A DNA stretch of 64,000 bases, taken from Aporrectodea caliginosa. Its lineage: Eukaryota > Annelida > Clitellata > Crassiclitellata > Lumbricidae. Both the position numbers and the translations under genes were made by a program. Within the stretch, counting starts at the first letter, position 1. The number at the start of each line of letters is the position of its first letter. This document shows, one piece after another, positions 1 through 10,200 of this stretch. Where the stretch lies: contig JACEVL010000208.1 of assembly GCA_020284085.1 (NCBI GenBank), positions 872,501-936,500 on the forward strand, written 5' to 3'. The notes under the pieces are model-generated. The model saw only the letters and a list, made by a program, of their open reading frames with translations, was not told the DNA's origin and made no database searches.

Positions 1-360
1 CAGCGAATATCTAAGGCGTATAAATCGAAAGGGTCAGGGGTGAGATTTGCTCCCCAAAACTACGTACGTATGTATGTATGTGCGTACGTACGTACGTATG
101 TATGTATGTATGTGTCACCAACTCTTTTCTTCTTAGTTGTGACGCGGGTGACTTGTCTGTTTCGGCCGGCGTTTGCCATAGATGACTCTGTCTGTCGTCG
201 TGACTTTAACATCATAGGCCAGAGTCGTTGTGGGCTGGGCGTCGTTGTTGGCTGCCAACTTTGTTTGGTTTCCGTGTTTTATATGTATGTAAACAAGAGT
301 GCAGGTCGCAAATGGTAAAATAAAGAATATACCTACCTACTTACTTACTTACTTACTTAA
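1..360 (+). repeat. LINE-like 3' end with ATGT/ACGT microsatellite
   Basis: An ACGT/ATGT tetranucleotide tract fills about 61-112. It is followed by non-coding sequence with an AATAAAGAATAT motif and a tail of CCTAC/TTAC repeats (about 331-358). A short tandem tail after an AATAAA-like motif is how several LINEs in this window end, so I read this as a LINE 3' UTR. The open frame at 40-318 starts inside the microsatellite and is not a gene. Confidence 0.45.
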
Positions 361-654
361 CTCGTATTGCTCAAGTGTCGACCTTGAATATAAATTTTAT
401 TGACGATTTGCCAAAAGTTGACGCACACCCACTTCCGGAATGGGTCGTCGTTCAATTATAGCTTCGAGCGATCATTTGTTATGAGAAATAGTGTATATTT
501 AAAACAATTTTTCAATCGATTTCCTTCTTTTTAACCAATTATAACTCTACTAATGCATTAATTGGGCAATGGCACGTTATTTGAAATAATTTGCGGAGCT
601 TTTTATTTCACTAAAAGTCAGAAAATAATTTAGGACGCTAAAATACACGTTTAC
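361..654. other. no recognised feature
   Basis: AT-rich sequence without a convincing ORF, TIR or tandem repeat. Confidence 0.5.
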
Positions 655-1080
655 CCACGAATGAACACTAAATGTAGTGAAACCATTCTGTGTCATGTAT
701 GTAAATACATTTTCGCGATCTTTGAGTCTACAATGAAACAAAAGTCTCGACCAGAAATTACCCGAAATAGTTGACGCTATTAACGTTCATCAACAACAGT
801 TGGTGAACATAGAAGAAAAATGGAAGTGTGACGCTAGTTAATCTATGATGATACGCACGAAAGAATAATTCATGCATATCATTTTTGTTTTCAAATTGAA
901 AGTTTTAGTACAGTTTAAACTGAGCATATCTATACTACTGAACATATTCAAGGATTCTGCTTTTCTTTTGCGTTTTTGGATACATTTTAAGTTTAATTTA
1001 AGTATTATACTTATGTCTAATTAGGAACTTTAACTCTATCAAATTGTTTTAGTTGTTGCACTGAAGATATACTTCACTTG
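655..1080 (+). pseudogene. remnant of a C2H2 zinc-finger gene 3' end
   Basis: The stretch resembles 9180-9570, the decayed tail of the zinc-finger gene at 7748-9010. About 660-760 reads as a worn finger (peptide CHVCKYIF and following residues). The match continues through a shared GATACGCACGAA segment near 850, a shared 'ggat(t/c)ctgctttt' stretch near 950 and a shared TCTAATTAGG-type stretch near 1015. It therefore looks like the 3' part of a second zinc-finger gene whose 5' part is lost. The reading frame is not maintained. Confidence 0.5.
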
Positions 1081-1689
1081 ATCTACTATACATGTAGATG
1101 TTTTCGTGATACTTTCATCCAATCCAAGTTTTAGTCTACACAGTCGTACTCTCACGCATTTGCTGTTCCGTATCTGCAACTCAAAGTAATTGCAAGGATT
1201 ATTTCAAACATAATCAGTTCTGAGAGTAACGATGTTGTTCAGGTGGAACTGTCTTAGCAAATAAAGTTTGTTCGTTCTTTATTTGTCATAGTTAACCAGT
1301 AACGACTCTTATAGAAATAGCATCCATGAACAGCTGAAGGCGAGAGATAGATCCCAGTAGGCCTAATTTGTCGACAACATGATGAAAGGTGGAAAATAAT
1401 ATTATCACCAAAGTAGTCCCATATAAATCAACTCTTGTATGAATTTATTCTACTTGGATTTAAGTTTTATTTCGCTTTGAAAGTTATATATTCGTTTGCC
1501 CCGATAATACAGTTGAAACACCGTGAAGAATAAATGAGGGTAAGCAGACATGGCATATTGTAGGCCTACTTTGGTGGAACTACGAGTAACAATTCCAGTC
1601 ACTTATCCCGCAGATTTGGAGTTGAGGCCTAATGAGTTTATATTAGTGCAGTAGAAAACCACTGAAGACACTGGCTGCTACTGATCATC
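1081..1689. other. no recognised feature
   Basis: AT-rich, no supported ORF. It holds two copies of the octamer TAGGCCTA (1358-1365 and 1561-1568). Confidence 0.4.
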
Positions 1690-1925
1690 TGTTCTACCTA
1701 TACTTAGAAAATTAAGGAAAATGGGGCTCCCTGGCAGCGGAGCATTAGTGCTCCTTTAGGGATAACCCTTTGACACTAGGAAACCGATTGTTTATGGTAG
1801 ACAACTTTGCTGCATATTATAATATTATTGATAATTGGACTGAAGTGATTATGTACTGCTAGATTTGTTTTTTGTGTTGGTACTTGGTGTCAATAAAAAG
1901 TGTTGAATTGAATTGAATTGAAATA
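1690..1925 (+). repeat. LINE 3' UTR with TTGAA tail
   Basis: It reads CTCCCTGGCAGCGGAGCATT, then ACACTAGGAAACCGATTG, CAATAAA, and ends in a GAATT pentamer tail (about 1901-1921). This layout (GGGAxCCCGATTG, CAATAAA-like motif, short tandem tail) recurs in the 3' UTR of the LINE at 35220-36925, so I infer a LINE 3' end. Confidence 0.45.
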
Positions 1926-2156
1926 CTATAAGAGTGCTGTAGAATGTCTGTGTTACTGACGTCAATGGCTTTTGATTATAATAATAAGACGATTTTTGAA
2001 GCTAGACTAGAACTCTTCCGGTAAAATTTCGTTCTACAAAGTCTGCTCTGGATTCCACATTTCAGCTAAACAACTATCTTTTCCTGGACTCATTTCCGTG
2101 CCGCCTTGGACTCCTTATTGGCCACGAATTGACTCACATTGAAATTTGGCTTGGAC

Positions 2157-3417
2157 CAGTGTGATTCTCCTTACAGATTTTATTTAGTTATAGTTACAGT
2201 TATAGTTAATGGTTTCTTATTTTAATTACAGTTATAGTTAGTAGGCCCCTATTATTAATTTTTTCTCGTTATAGTTATAGTCATAGTCACTGACTTTTTA
2301 TTTTAGTTAGGCCTACTACTTATAGTTACAACAAGGCTACATTAAATTGCCTACAGTCGCAGGAGCTATGCATAACATTAAGACGCGTTACATAATTTTC
2401 TAAGAGCTTCGAAGACTTTGAAGAAAAAGTGCATTCAGCTTTAGGAATACACGTTACTTCGATGCCAATAAATTCATAAATTCTGATGATGAGGGGTACA
2501 TGGGCGTAGTCAGGAAATAATTTCGGAAGGAGTTTTAACGTTTTTTGGGAGGATAGCATTGGAAATTGTCGTATTTGTTTACACTTTTAGTTTTAAAAAC
2601 AGTAATGCATTTATGGGGGGGTTGAACACGTGAAACAACCCATAAATACGTCCATGGAGAGGTAGCTATTTCAGAGAAACGCTGTTAAGCCCGCAAAAAT
2701 CACCAAACACATTGAAAAAAACAGCCATTGACAGTTGATTCTGTTCATACTGAATACTAATATCTAACCGGTTTTGATTGTGTTCGTGAGTTCCCTTCTG
2801 TGCACCTCTTCTTATCGCAGACTTCTTGGTATGTAGGCTACATTACTTGGTTGGTGATACTTGAGATGATTGAGATGAGTCGTGTTTTTACCGGCTGTAA
2901 GTCGGCCACATTACTCCCCTCATTAACACCAACAACGCTGATGATCGCCTACACGAACTTTTATTTGTGCCTGATTCGTAGGCCTACTTGAATTGACTCC
3001 TGACTGCATTCCCACAGCTGCGGATGCTCAAGGTCTTTAGAGACATTTTTACTACAATACTACTACGAGTACTGAGTTTGCGAATTTGCATTAGTCAACC
3101 TCGGTCGCAATCGCTATAGAAACGTTTACAAAGTAGCTAAATTTAATAAAATGCGCCACTAGGCCTACTACTGGGTTAATTCACGAATCCAAAAACCAGG
3201 GTCAACATATAAGTCCTCCTATTTTGTCAATATTTCGCTCTTTCCATTTTTGCATTAACGAAAATAACAATGAATTGTCGTTAGTGTTATTTTCGTTATA
3301 GTCATAGTTATAGTTATTGATATATTTTAGTTATAGTTATAGTTATCGTTAACGAAATCGTTTTATTTTCGTTAACGAACATTTTCGTTACCGTTATCGT
3401 TAACGAGAATCACACTG
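2157..3417. mobile_element. hAT-type DNA transposon, CAGTGTGAT family
   Basis: The 13-bp TIRs CAGTGTGATTCTC and GAGAATCACACTG are perfect. They are flanked by a perfect 8-bp duplication GCTTGGAC (2149-2156 and 3418-3425). Eight-base target duplications and CAG...CTG ends are the hAT hallmark. Subterminal regions are built of TTATAG-type hexamers and CGTTAACG/CGTTATCG palindromic repeats. No transposase is visible, so it is non-autonomous. A smaller relative lies at 36202-36745. Confidence 0.85.
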
Positions 3418-3462
3418 GCTTGGACAACGATTTTGCATATTAGCAACCATCGACTGATTGTA

Positions 3463-3545
3463 GGCTATTGTATTTAAAGGTTTATAAAGCACCTCTCACA
3501 GTGCACACCAATCAGAGGCGCTCCCAGTGCGAAAGGCCTCGAGAA
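3463..3545 (-). repeat. CR1-like LINE 3' terminus (fragment)
   Basis: Reverse-strand sequence containing GGGAGCGCCTCTGATT then a degenerate GGTGCTTTATAAA. It matches the 3' ends of the LINE fragments at 11.9, 13.1 and 51.1 kb (GGGAGCGCCTCTGAGTAG followed by GGCGCTATATAAATT). Only the terminus is left. Confidence 0.5.
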
Positions 3546-4032
3546 TAAAGACAAGTTTTGAGGTATACCGTAGCAAAAAGATGTAGCAGGACCACAAGAT
3601 AGACTAGTGCGGTGGTGCGAACAAAGGGTGGGTGGAGTTGATTCTATAGCGAAGGGCCACTGCAGGCAAAGGCACGGGACTGAGCTATGGCCGTTCTCAC
3701 ACGAGGATATTTACTAGTTTATTCTAAAACTTTCTAATGAACTTTAATTATTCATTATCACTCATGTTAGCATTTCTGCGTTTTTGTCAGATTGTTTTTC
3801 TCAATAAACGAATATATATTGGAACAAAAGGTCAAGACGATCCGAATAGCGGAGCGGGCGAAGGGAGGCGGCCGAGGTAGGCCGACGTACTGAGTCACAG
3901 AGGTATTTAGGAGCAAGACTGACTCCCTATTCCGTTTTTTATGGATGAACTGAAGTCGGTAACTTTGTATGTTTGTGTAAAACTGTCAATTAATAGGATC
4001 GGCAAATGAGGAAAAGTAGGGCCTACATTTAA
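3546..4032. other. no recognised gene
   Basis: Contains CAATAAACGAATAT near 3803, a LINE 3'-end motif seen elsewhere in the window. No ORF of note. Confidence 0.35.
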
Positions 4033-4818
4033 CCCTCAGGCTACCGGGGTGTTTTGTAACACTGGCTACCAACGGGGGGGGGGTGTGGTTACCACCCCTC
4101 TGGATTTCGCGTTTGGTTTCACATATCATAACTTGTAATACAGCAATGGATTCAGCATTCATTTCTGAACAAAATGGTATATTTAGTTGTACATTATGTG
4201 AATGCATCTCGAAATTACATCATTTTTACAACGGAACCGATAATTAGCGATATTTTCTATTATTGCGTACATTTTGTACTTTTTGGATAAATAAATATAA
4301 GATTATGTGTGTTTTGAAACTGATCTATGTATCCAAGAACATTTTAAACATAATGATGCTTCATTTGTAACAATAACCTACAAACTAGTCCATAGTCTGT
4401 ATTAGGTACAGCGAAATTGTAATGCTGCATTCAGCCATTTTCACATATAACGCGCATTATTATTTATTTTTATCACTTCCGGTGTTCAAAAGTTAAATAA
4501 GTAAGCAAGCAAATGAAGCCCTGCATTCCCTCTATGGAATGGTATTTTTGTATCGCTTCTACAAAGAAAACTAAATAAGCTATGGTCGAAAAACTAACGG
4601 GGGGGTGGGGGTGGTGATATCCACCCTCCTCTGGTACCTCGGCTATATCGGGTATAACTTTTGAACGGCGTGAGATACCATCATGATTTTTACCTCAAAA
4701 TGTGCGCCAATGAATCTGCTACAGCTACCTAAAACGTAAAAATAATATTCCATTTGAAGAAAAAAACTTATGTATAAAAACGTAGGGGGTGGTAACCACC
4801 CCATTGGTAGCCCGAGGG
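4033..4818. mobile_element. piggyBac-type MITE, copy 1
   Basis: The ends CCCTCAGGCTACC and GGTAGCCCGAGGG are inverted repeats directly flanked by TTAA on both sides (4029-4032 and 4819-4822). This is the piggyBac signature (TTAA target, CCC...GGG ends). The interior has G/C-rich blocks with GGTGGTAACCACC-like motifs but no transposase. The 4130-4320 interval is the reverse complement of sequence in the copy at 52276-53236. Confidence 0.8.
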
Positions 4819-4822
4819 TTAA

Positions 4823-5640
4823 CTGGATGCATGCAGTAAGAGGAAGCCAATGTAGTTGTTCAAACATGAATGTAGAGATATGGGAGAATCGCTGCCATTG
4901 ATCTTGCTTCGATCGCGCCTTCGACCTCGGTGCGTGATCTCGGCGTCGTGCTGGAGAACGACTTGTCCATGAGGCGCCATGTTGCGTGGATGGTCGGCTG
5001 TTGCTTTCGTCAGCTCCGTCTCATCAGGAGCTGCATCAAGTCCTTGCCTTTCGAGGCCGCTAGAGCAGCCGTCGCTGCTTTCGTCATCTCTCAAGTGGAC
5101 CGCTGTAACAGCTTGCTGGCTGGCGCGCCTGCGTGTCTCTTGGACGGACTCCAGTCGGTGCTTAACGCCGCGGCGAGGCTCATATGTAATAGGAGGAAAT
5201 ATGATCACGTCACACCGCTCCTACGCGATGTCCTTCATTGGCTGCCTGTCCCGTTCCGCATCGAGTTCAAGCTTTGTCTGCTTGTATTCAAGGCGCTTCA
5301 TGGAGCAGCGCCTGAATATCTGCGTGACTATTGCACCGAGACTCATTCCTCTGCGTCTGGGCTGCGACTTAGATCGCTTAAGAAGACCGACCTACGCGTA
5401 CGGAGGATGAGAACGCGCTTCGGCGATCGCGCTTTCTCGGCCGCTGGTCCTAGATGCTGGAACAGTCTTCCACCCACCATCAGATCGGCCAACTCAGTAG
5501 ACTCCTTTAAATCTCAGCTTAAGACGTATTTATTCTCCAAGGCTTATCCCGCTGATTAGTCGTATGTGAGGCGCCCTTGTAGCGGTATGGCCGCGTTACG
5601 GCGCCATACAAATTGTCGTTATTATTATTATTATTATTGA
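4823..5640 (+). mobile_element. 5'-truncated CR1/L2-like LINE, reverse transcriptase C-terminus
   Basis: The open frame 4930-5559 (209 aa) gives the C-terminal part of a non-LTR reverse transcriptase protein: RDLGVVLENDLSM, the thumb-like stretch with HWLPVPFRIEFKLCLLVFKALHG and APEYLRDY, then the terminal block AGPRCWNSLPPTIRS ... FKSQLKTYLF. The catalytic YADD region is absent, so the copy is 5' truncated. Downstream GGCGCCATACAAATTGTCG leads into an (ATT)n tail at 5618-5638. The frame is intact and more GC-rich than its surroundings, which suggests a fairly recent insertion. The ATG at 4930 is not a true start. Confidence 0.85.
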
Positions 5641-6410
5641 CTGATGGCTTGAGCATTATTAAATTGGCGCTATATAAAGTTTAGAATATAAATAGTATAG
5701 TTGGCCTATTATTATATTTAGATAAAACGTCTGCTTTCCAATTGCAAAAATTGCGTCTTGAGTGAATATGAGTTGAAACCTCGTAATACGATATGAACTC
5801 CTTTTTTACGCGCAGAGAATGATGACGTCACTATAATTGGCGTCCAAGTAAGATTAAAATCTACTGCTTAAAATTTAATTAATGTTAATTGTCCGATTGT
5901 CATTCAGTTTTCACACAGTCATCATTTGTTTCTTTTTCAGTAGAATGTTCCCCTTATAATTATATTATCAGTGCAAAGTCTCACAACTTGCAGACCGCAA
6001 TTAATATTGTGGCGTTTTCATATCCGTCGTTCGTGATGTTAGTCAATATGTAAGCTAAATGTCCCTATATTTCTTCTGTAGCCTATATAAATTTTTCAGG
6101 TTTTTTCAGCGCGTTTTACATATCGCTAGAAATGACGTAGAATCTGGTGTTTATATGAATGTTTCATTTCGTCTGGTTTGCTAAGTGTGGCTTCTCTCGC
6201 ACGAAAAGTCTGTAGACGAAAAGTCTGTAGACGAATTGTCGTGACACCTTCAAGAGCTGAATCATTATTATTTGTTTTCGCAAAATAAATTAACGTAGGC
6301 TATTTGATATCTAATATATATAACGTAGGCTACTTGATATCTAATATATATAATGGTCTCTTCTTATGTTTTTGTTCGATTATTCCAATCTAAGTATCGA
6401 CTGGCTGTAA
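5641..6410. other. no recognised gene
   Basis: Mostly AT-rich. A LINE-like GGCGCTATATAAAG lies at about 5667-5681. A tandem duplication of about 35 bp (ACGTAGGCTAxTTGATATC) lies at 6293-6353. Confidence 0.4.
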
Positions 6411-6942
6411 TTTAGCGGATCCATGATCCCTTCTAGACCCCATGTAACCAGTAGGCCTACATATCAAATCATTGCCTTATTGTTTCACTGTTGTTGTTCT
6501 TATTATTGGTTACATAAATAAATGACTGATTGAAATTTACTGATTGATTAAATTAGATGATTTTGTTTATAATGCTATTTTAGCTAAGATTGTGGTAAAT
6601 TATAGTTGATTTTGTCTGTAAAGCTATTTTAGTTAAGATTTTATAGTCTTTTGTTAATGTGATTTTTAATGGATCCGTCTTATTTTATTTGGTCTTGTTT
6701 GTTATTTGTTGTTTGATTTTTGAGCCCAAGGCTTACTCTACTCTATGTATCATTGACTGTCTTTCTTTCCCTATCTGTATTTTTTGTATGTTTAGGTGTC
6801 CCTATTTAGCGGGATCCATGATCCCTTCTGGGCCTCCTTGTAGCCAGTATAATGTCAAGCCGTTGCCTTACTGTTTCATTGTTCGTTTTTTCTCTTCTGA
6901 TGGTTACAGAAATAAATGATTGATTGATTGATTTTTTGATAT
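6411..6942 (+). repeat. two LINE 3' UTRs in tandem, ATTG-tailed
   Basis: Two related segments (about 6411-6545 and 6640-6932) contain AGCGG(G)ATCCATGATCCCTTCT and end GGTTACAxAAATAAATGA(T/C)TGATTG. They are LINE 3' UTRs with ATTG tails. The open frame at 6659-6919 lies entirely in this non-coding tail and is not a gene. The array element at 6943 inserted just past the second tail. Confidence 0.5.
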
Positions 6943-7428
6943 GGTAAACCCGTAGTTTAGGTTGGTAAATTATTTTATATCGTCAAATTAAAATGGAAGC
7001 TGGATTGATGAAAAAATGGTTTCCCTAAATGAAAGTGGGATTGATGAAACCAATTATGTATTTAAATAGAAGTTGGATTGGTGGAAATAATTTTTACTGT
7101 AAATAGAAGCTGGATTGATGAAACTAAGTTTTTGATGCAATGGAAACTCGATTGAAGAAAATAATTGTTTCCGTAAGTAGAAGCTGGACCAATGAGAATA
7201 GTTCTTTGCCTAAATAAAAGTTCCATTGATGAAAAGTATTTGTTTGGTTAAATAGAAGTTGGGTCATTTTTTTCATGAAATCGAAGCTGGATTGATTAAA
7301 AAAATTTCTTCATGAAATTGAAGCGGGATTGATGATAGTTATCATGGACATAGGTAGAATGCTTACCAACGTGAAGTACGGCATTGAAGACATTCAAATA
7401 ATTTACCAACCTAAACTACGGGATAACC
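6943..7428. mobile_element. array-bearing P-like MITE, element A
   Basis: The left end GGTAAACCCGTAGTTTAGG and right end CCTAAACTACGGGATAACC are inverted repeats that continue through GTTGGTAAATTATTT. The flanks TTTGATAT (6935-6942) and CTTGATAT (7429-7436) agree at 7 of 8 bases. The interior is an array of ten units of about 37-38 bp, each with a GAAGCTGGATTGATG core and an AT-rich spacer. It closes with a unique block ending GGCATTGAAGACATTCAAAT. There is no coding capacity. The superfamily is inferred from the THAP-bearing relative at 48527-51612. Confidence 0.75.
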
Positions 7429-7747
7429 CTTGATATTATGTCCGAGTCTAAATAAAGATAAAACTGGCGATAAAACTGGCGGAATTCTGATTCTGTCTCC
7501 CAGATTATGTCTTTTTATATTGGGATTACAGTGGTTTTTTATTTTGTTTGGTTAACAAGGAATAAATAAATGCAAGAAAAAGTTATATGCAGTTATTCTT
7601 AGATTTTTACTGCAAAAGTTAAATGACTGGCGACGTTGGATAAAAATTTCAATGCACAGAAACTTGCAGGAGATTCAGTGTTTTCAACACTATCTTTGAG
7701 CAGAAACTCATACCTAGAGGTCAAACTTAGGCAATTCATAATCATCA
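7429..7747 (+). other. upstream region of the zinc-finger gene
   Basis: AT-rich, presumably promoter and 5' UTR of the gene at 7748. No TATA box can be chosen with confidence. An in-frame TAA at 7739-7741 precedes the start codon. Confidence 0.3.
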
Positions 7748-9010
7748 ATGATGTCGGAAAGCATTTCTCCCATGCATTCGTTAGAAGATTCCATGGGAAT
7801 TGCAACACAAAAAAAGAAAGAAAGTGCCCAGCTGTTTCAGAAATCAATTGTGCTGGAGAGTTATAGACTTAGGAAGGAAAACAAGAAGAACCATTCAAAA
7901 GCAAAGACACACGAATGCGAGTTTTGCAAAACAATATTTACGCACACTTGTATACAAAAGCACATGAGAATCCATACTGGAGAAAAACCATACCATTGCC
8001 TTGTATGTGAGAAAACATTCTCAAGCTCTTCGCATCTGAAAACACACACTAGAACCCATACTGGAGATAAACCATTTCAATGCGATATATGCCAAAAAAT
8101 ATTTTCTCATTCTTCCAGTCTACGGCAACATATTAGAATCCATACTGGAGAGAGACCTTTTCAATGCCATTTATGTCAAAAGAGTTTTTCCACATCTTCA
8201 AGTCTAACATTTCATGCAAGAATTCATACTGGAGAAAAATCTTACCAATGCCAACTCTGTCAAAAACGTTTTCCCGAATCTTCACATCTAAAACGTCATG
8301 CAAGAATTCATACCGGGGAGAAATCTTACCAATGCCAAGTATGTCAAAGACATTTTTCCCAATCTTCACATCTAACACGTCATGCAAGAATTCATACTGC
8401 AGTGAAACCGTACCAATGCCAATTATGTGAGTATAAAACTAAGTGTGATGGTGATGTAAAGAAGCACATGAGAATACATACTGGAGAGAAACCATACCTT
8501 TGTCGGCTATGTCAGAAAACATTCTCAGACATTTCAGGTCTGAGAAGTCATTCCAACACTCATTCTGGAGAGAAACCATTTCTGTGTAGTCTTTGTAATA
8601 AAACATTTTCCACATCTTCAATGCTACGAACGCATTTTAGAATTCATACTGGAGAGAGACCATACCAATGTCAGATATGTAAAAAAAGTTATTCCCAATC
8701 TTCTCATCTGCGAAATCATGTTCGAATACATACTGGAGAAAAACCATACCAATGCCAGACATGTCAGAAACGGTTTATCAGATCCTCTCATCTACAGACA
8801 CATGCAAGAATTCATACCGGGGAGAAACCATACCACTGTCAATTATGTGTGTTTAAAACTAATAATAAAAGTGATCTAAAGAGGCACTCGACAACACATA
8901 CCGGAGAGAAACCATATCTTTGCCAGATATGTATGAAAACGTTCTCGAGCGCATCAGGTCTGAGAAGTCATGAAAAATCCCTCACTTTGTGTGGCTCAAA
9001 GTTGCAATAA
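7748..9010 (+). CDS. C2H2 zinc-finger protein, 12-13 fingers
   Basis: A 420-residue protein, presumably a nuclear DNA-binding regulator. Residues 1-54 are a basic leader without a recognisable KRAB, SCAN or BTB domain. From residue 55 to about 410 twelve complete C2H2 fingers follow each other, joined by TGEKP/TGERP-type linkers. A thirteenth finger has both cysteines and one histidine but lacks the second histidine. Fingers 7 and 12 are of a different subtype (CxxC followed by EYKT or VFKT) with linkers on either side, dividing the array into blocks. One linker is altered (HTAVKP before finger 7) and two read TGEKS. The start is the first ATG after an in-frame TAA at 7739-7741; the ORF is uninterrupted, so the gene is intronless or this is its main exon. 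Worn finger sequence continues past the stop. DNA target unknown. Confidence 0.9.
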   Translation: MMSESISPMHSLEDSMGIATQKKKESAQLFQKSIVLESYRLRKENKKNHSKAKTHECEFCKTIFTHTCIQKHMRIHTGEKPYHCLVCEKTFSSSSHLKTHTRTHTGDKPFQCDICQKIFSHSSSLRQHIRIHTGERPFQCHLCQKSFSTSSSLTFHARIHTGEKSYQCQLCQKRFPESSHLKRHARIHTGEKSYQCQVCQRHFSQSSHLTRHARIHTAVKPYQCQLCEYKTKCDGDVKKHMRIHTGEKPYLCRLCQKTFSDISGLRSHSNTHSGEKPFLCSLCNKTFSTSSMLRTHFRIHTGERPYQCQICKKSYSQSSHLRNHVRIHTGEKPYQCQTCQKRFIRSSHLQTHARIHTGEKPYHCQLCVFKTNNKSDLKRHSTTHTGEKPYLCQICMKTFSSASGLRSHEKSLTLCGSKLQ

Positions 9011-9570
9011 CATTTTCCAAGGTTTGCAGTCTGCAAAATTATTTTGAATCCATATTATTTTCAGAAAAGCCATACTAATTCCAGTTATAGCGGTACCAGA
9101 GAACATTCTCATTCGATTATTTCGCGTATGTGAGGAAAGATTTTACGCAATGCCTCTGAAATATACGAATGAACCCTTAATGGAGAGAAATATTCTGTGT
9201 CAGGTTGTAAAAAATCACTATCGCGATCTGCAAGTCTACAAAGAAACCAAAGTCTCTGGGAAAATAACCTGAAATATTTGACGTTAGGCCTATTGACGTT
9301 CACCACCAAAAGTTGGTGAATGGAGCAGGCAAATGGATACGCACGAACGAATTCATGCAGTTAAATTTTCTATTCTAAGTAAGAGCTTTAATTCAGTTCA
9401 ACTGAGTATTACTGTTTGACTGGATAAATTCAAGGATCCTGCTTTTGTTTTGAGTTTTTGGGACATTTTTAGTTGAATTTAGGTAGGCTTGTTAATTTTG
9501 TTATGCTTTTGTCTAGTTAGGCACTTTACTCCATCGAACTGTTTTTATTATTGTGATTTCCTCTTTAAAT
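9011..9570 (+). pseudogene. degenerate fingers and duplicated tail of the zinc-finger gene
   Basis: Past the stop codon, finger-like sequence continues in broken frames. Near 9185-9255 a finger can be read with GEK, a lost first cysteine (VSGC), a KKSLSRSASLQ core and lost histidines. The protein was once longer. About 9180-9570 is similar to 655-1080. The 9285-9292 TAGGCCTA is an insertion relative to the other copy. Confidence 0.5.
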
Positions 9571-9814
9571 TTTCAACACAGCAAACAAGAATTAAAATGA
9601 TTACACATATAAATACGTGTATAAAGAAATAACAGAAAACATAACTTACACTTGTAACTCTTACACTTAAGTTTGCAAAAAGAATTTTTGAATTACGTTT
9701 TCTAACTTCTTTGTCTTAGGTAGTGCAGTTGCTTTGTTAACAGCACTATTTCTCGCTGCTTCGAGCCAAGCAAAGTGTACTTTTCTACATTCCATGCCAT
9801 AAGAGACGGATCAT
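9571..9814. other. no recognised feature
   Basis: AT-rich sequence without supported features. Confidence 0.4.
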
Positions 9815-9873
9815 TTATCATCATCATCATCATCATCGTCATCATCATCTTCATCATCATCATCATCATCATA
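9815..9873. repeat. (TCA)n / (ATG)n microsatellite
   Basis: About twenty trinucleotide units with two interruptions. On the minus strand it follows the hAT remnant as an (ATG)n tract. The Met- and Ile-rich frames over it are artefacts. Confidence 0.9.
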
Positions 9874-9874
9874 A

Positions 9875-10175
9875 ACCATGGGTTCAACGCCCGTAGGTGT
9901 CTGATGCCGTTCTCGTTATATTCTTCCACTGCTGCCTCTCCATCGCATCCCCATCATTTATGCCAATCATTAACGGACCATTGACTGAACTCACATGAAG
10001 TCTGTTTCTTTCACTAGTGTGATAGAGATTCATTTGACTGAATCCTTTTTTACACTCGGTAGGTGAAACAGCTAGAACTTCCAACCAATTATTGAGTGTC
10101 TGCAATTTTTTGCCTACCATTTCACAATCTTTTTTAAACCTACAATATTCAAGGTGCCTCAGAATTTCTCATTGT
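9875..10175 (-). pseudogene. hAT transposase C-terminal remnant (ZMYM-like)
   Basis: The minus-strand frame 10120-9884 and its upstream extension read as the C-terminal dimerisation region of a hAT transposase: CRFKKDCEMVGKKLQTL, then VSPTECKKGFSQMN, HTSERNRLHVSSVNGPLMIG. Family members carry a '(C)ERGFS.MN....T..RNRL....L..LM.I' pattern at this position; here the glutamate is lysine. Catalytic residues and the rest of the protein are missing and the end is frameshifted. I infer a dead fragment. Its relation to the hAT N-terminal fragment at 31077-31460 is unknown. Confidence 0.55.
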
Positions 10176-10200
10176 AAACTCTGCACAGCAATGCAACATG

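Noticed and set aside
6659..6919. 86-aa hydrophobic protein
   Set aside because: It lies in a LINE 3' UTR that ends in an ATTG tail, and the duplicate at 6411-6545 does not keep the frame.
6943..7428. Evenly spaced repeats suggesting a CRISPR array
   Set aside because: Repeats are degenerate, spacers are similar between units, and the array lies inside a TIR element with an 8-bp target duplication in animal DNA.
8133..8621. Overlapping frames within the zinc-finger gene
   Set aside because: Other-frame readings of the repeated finger codons.
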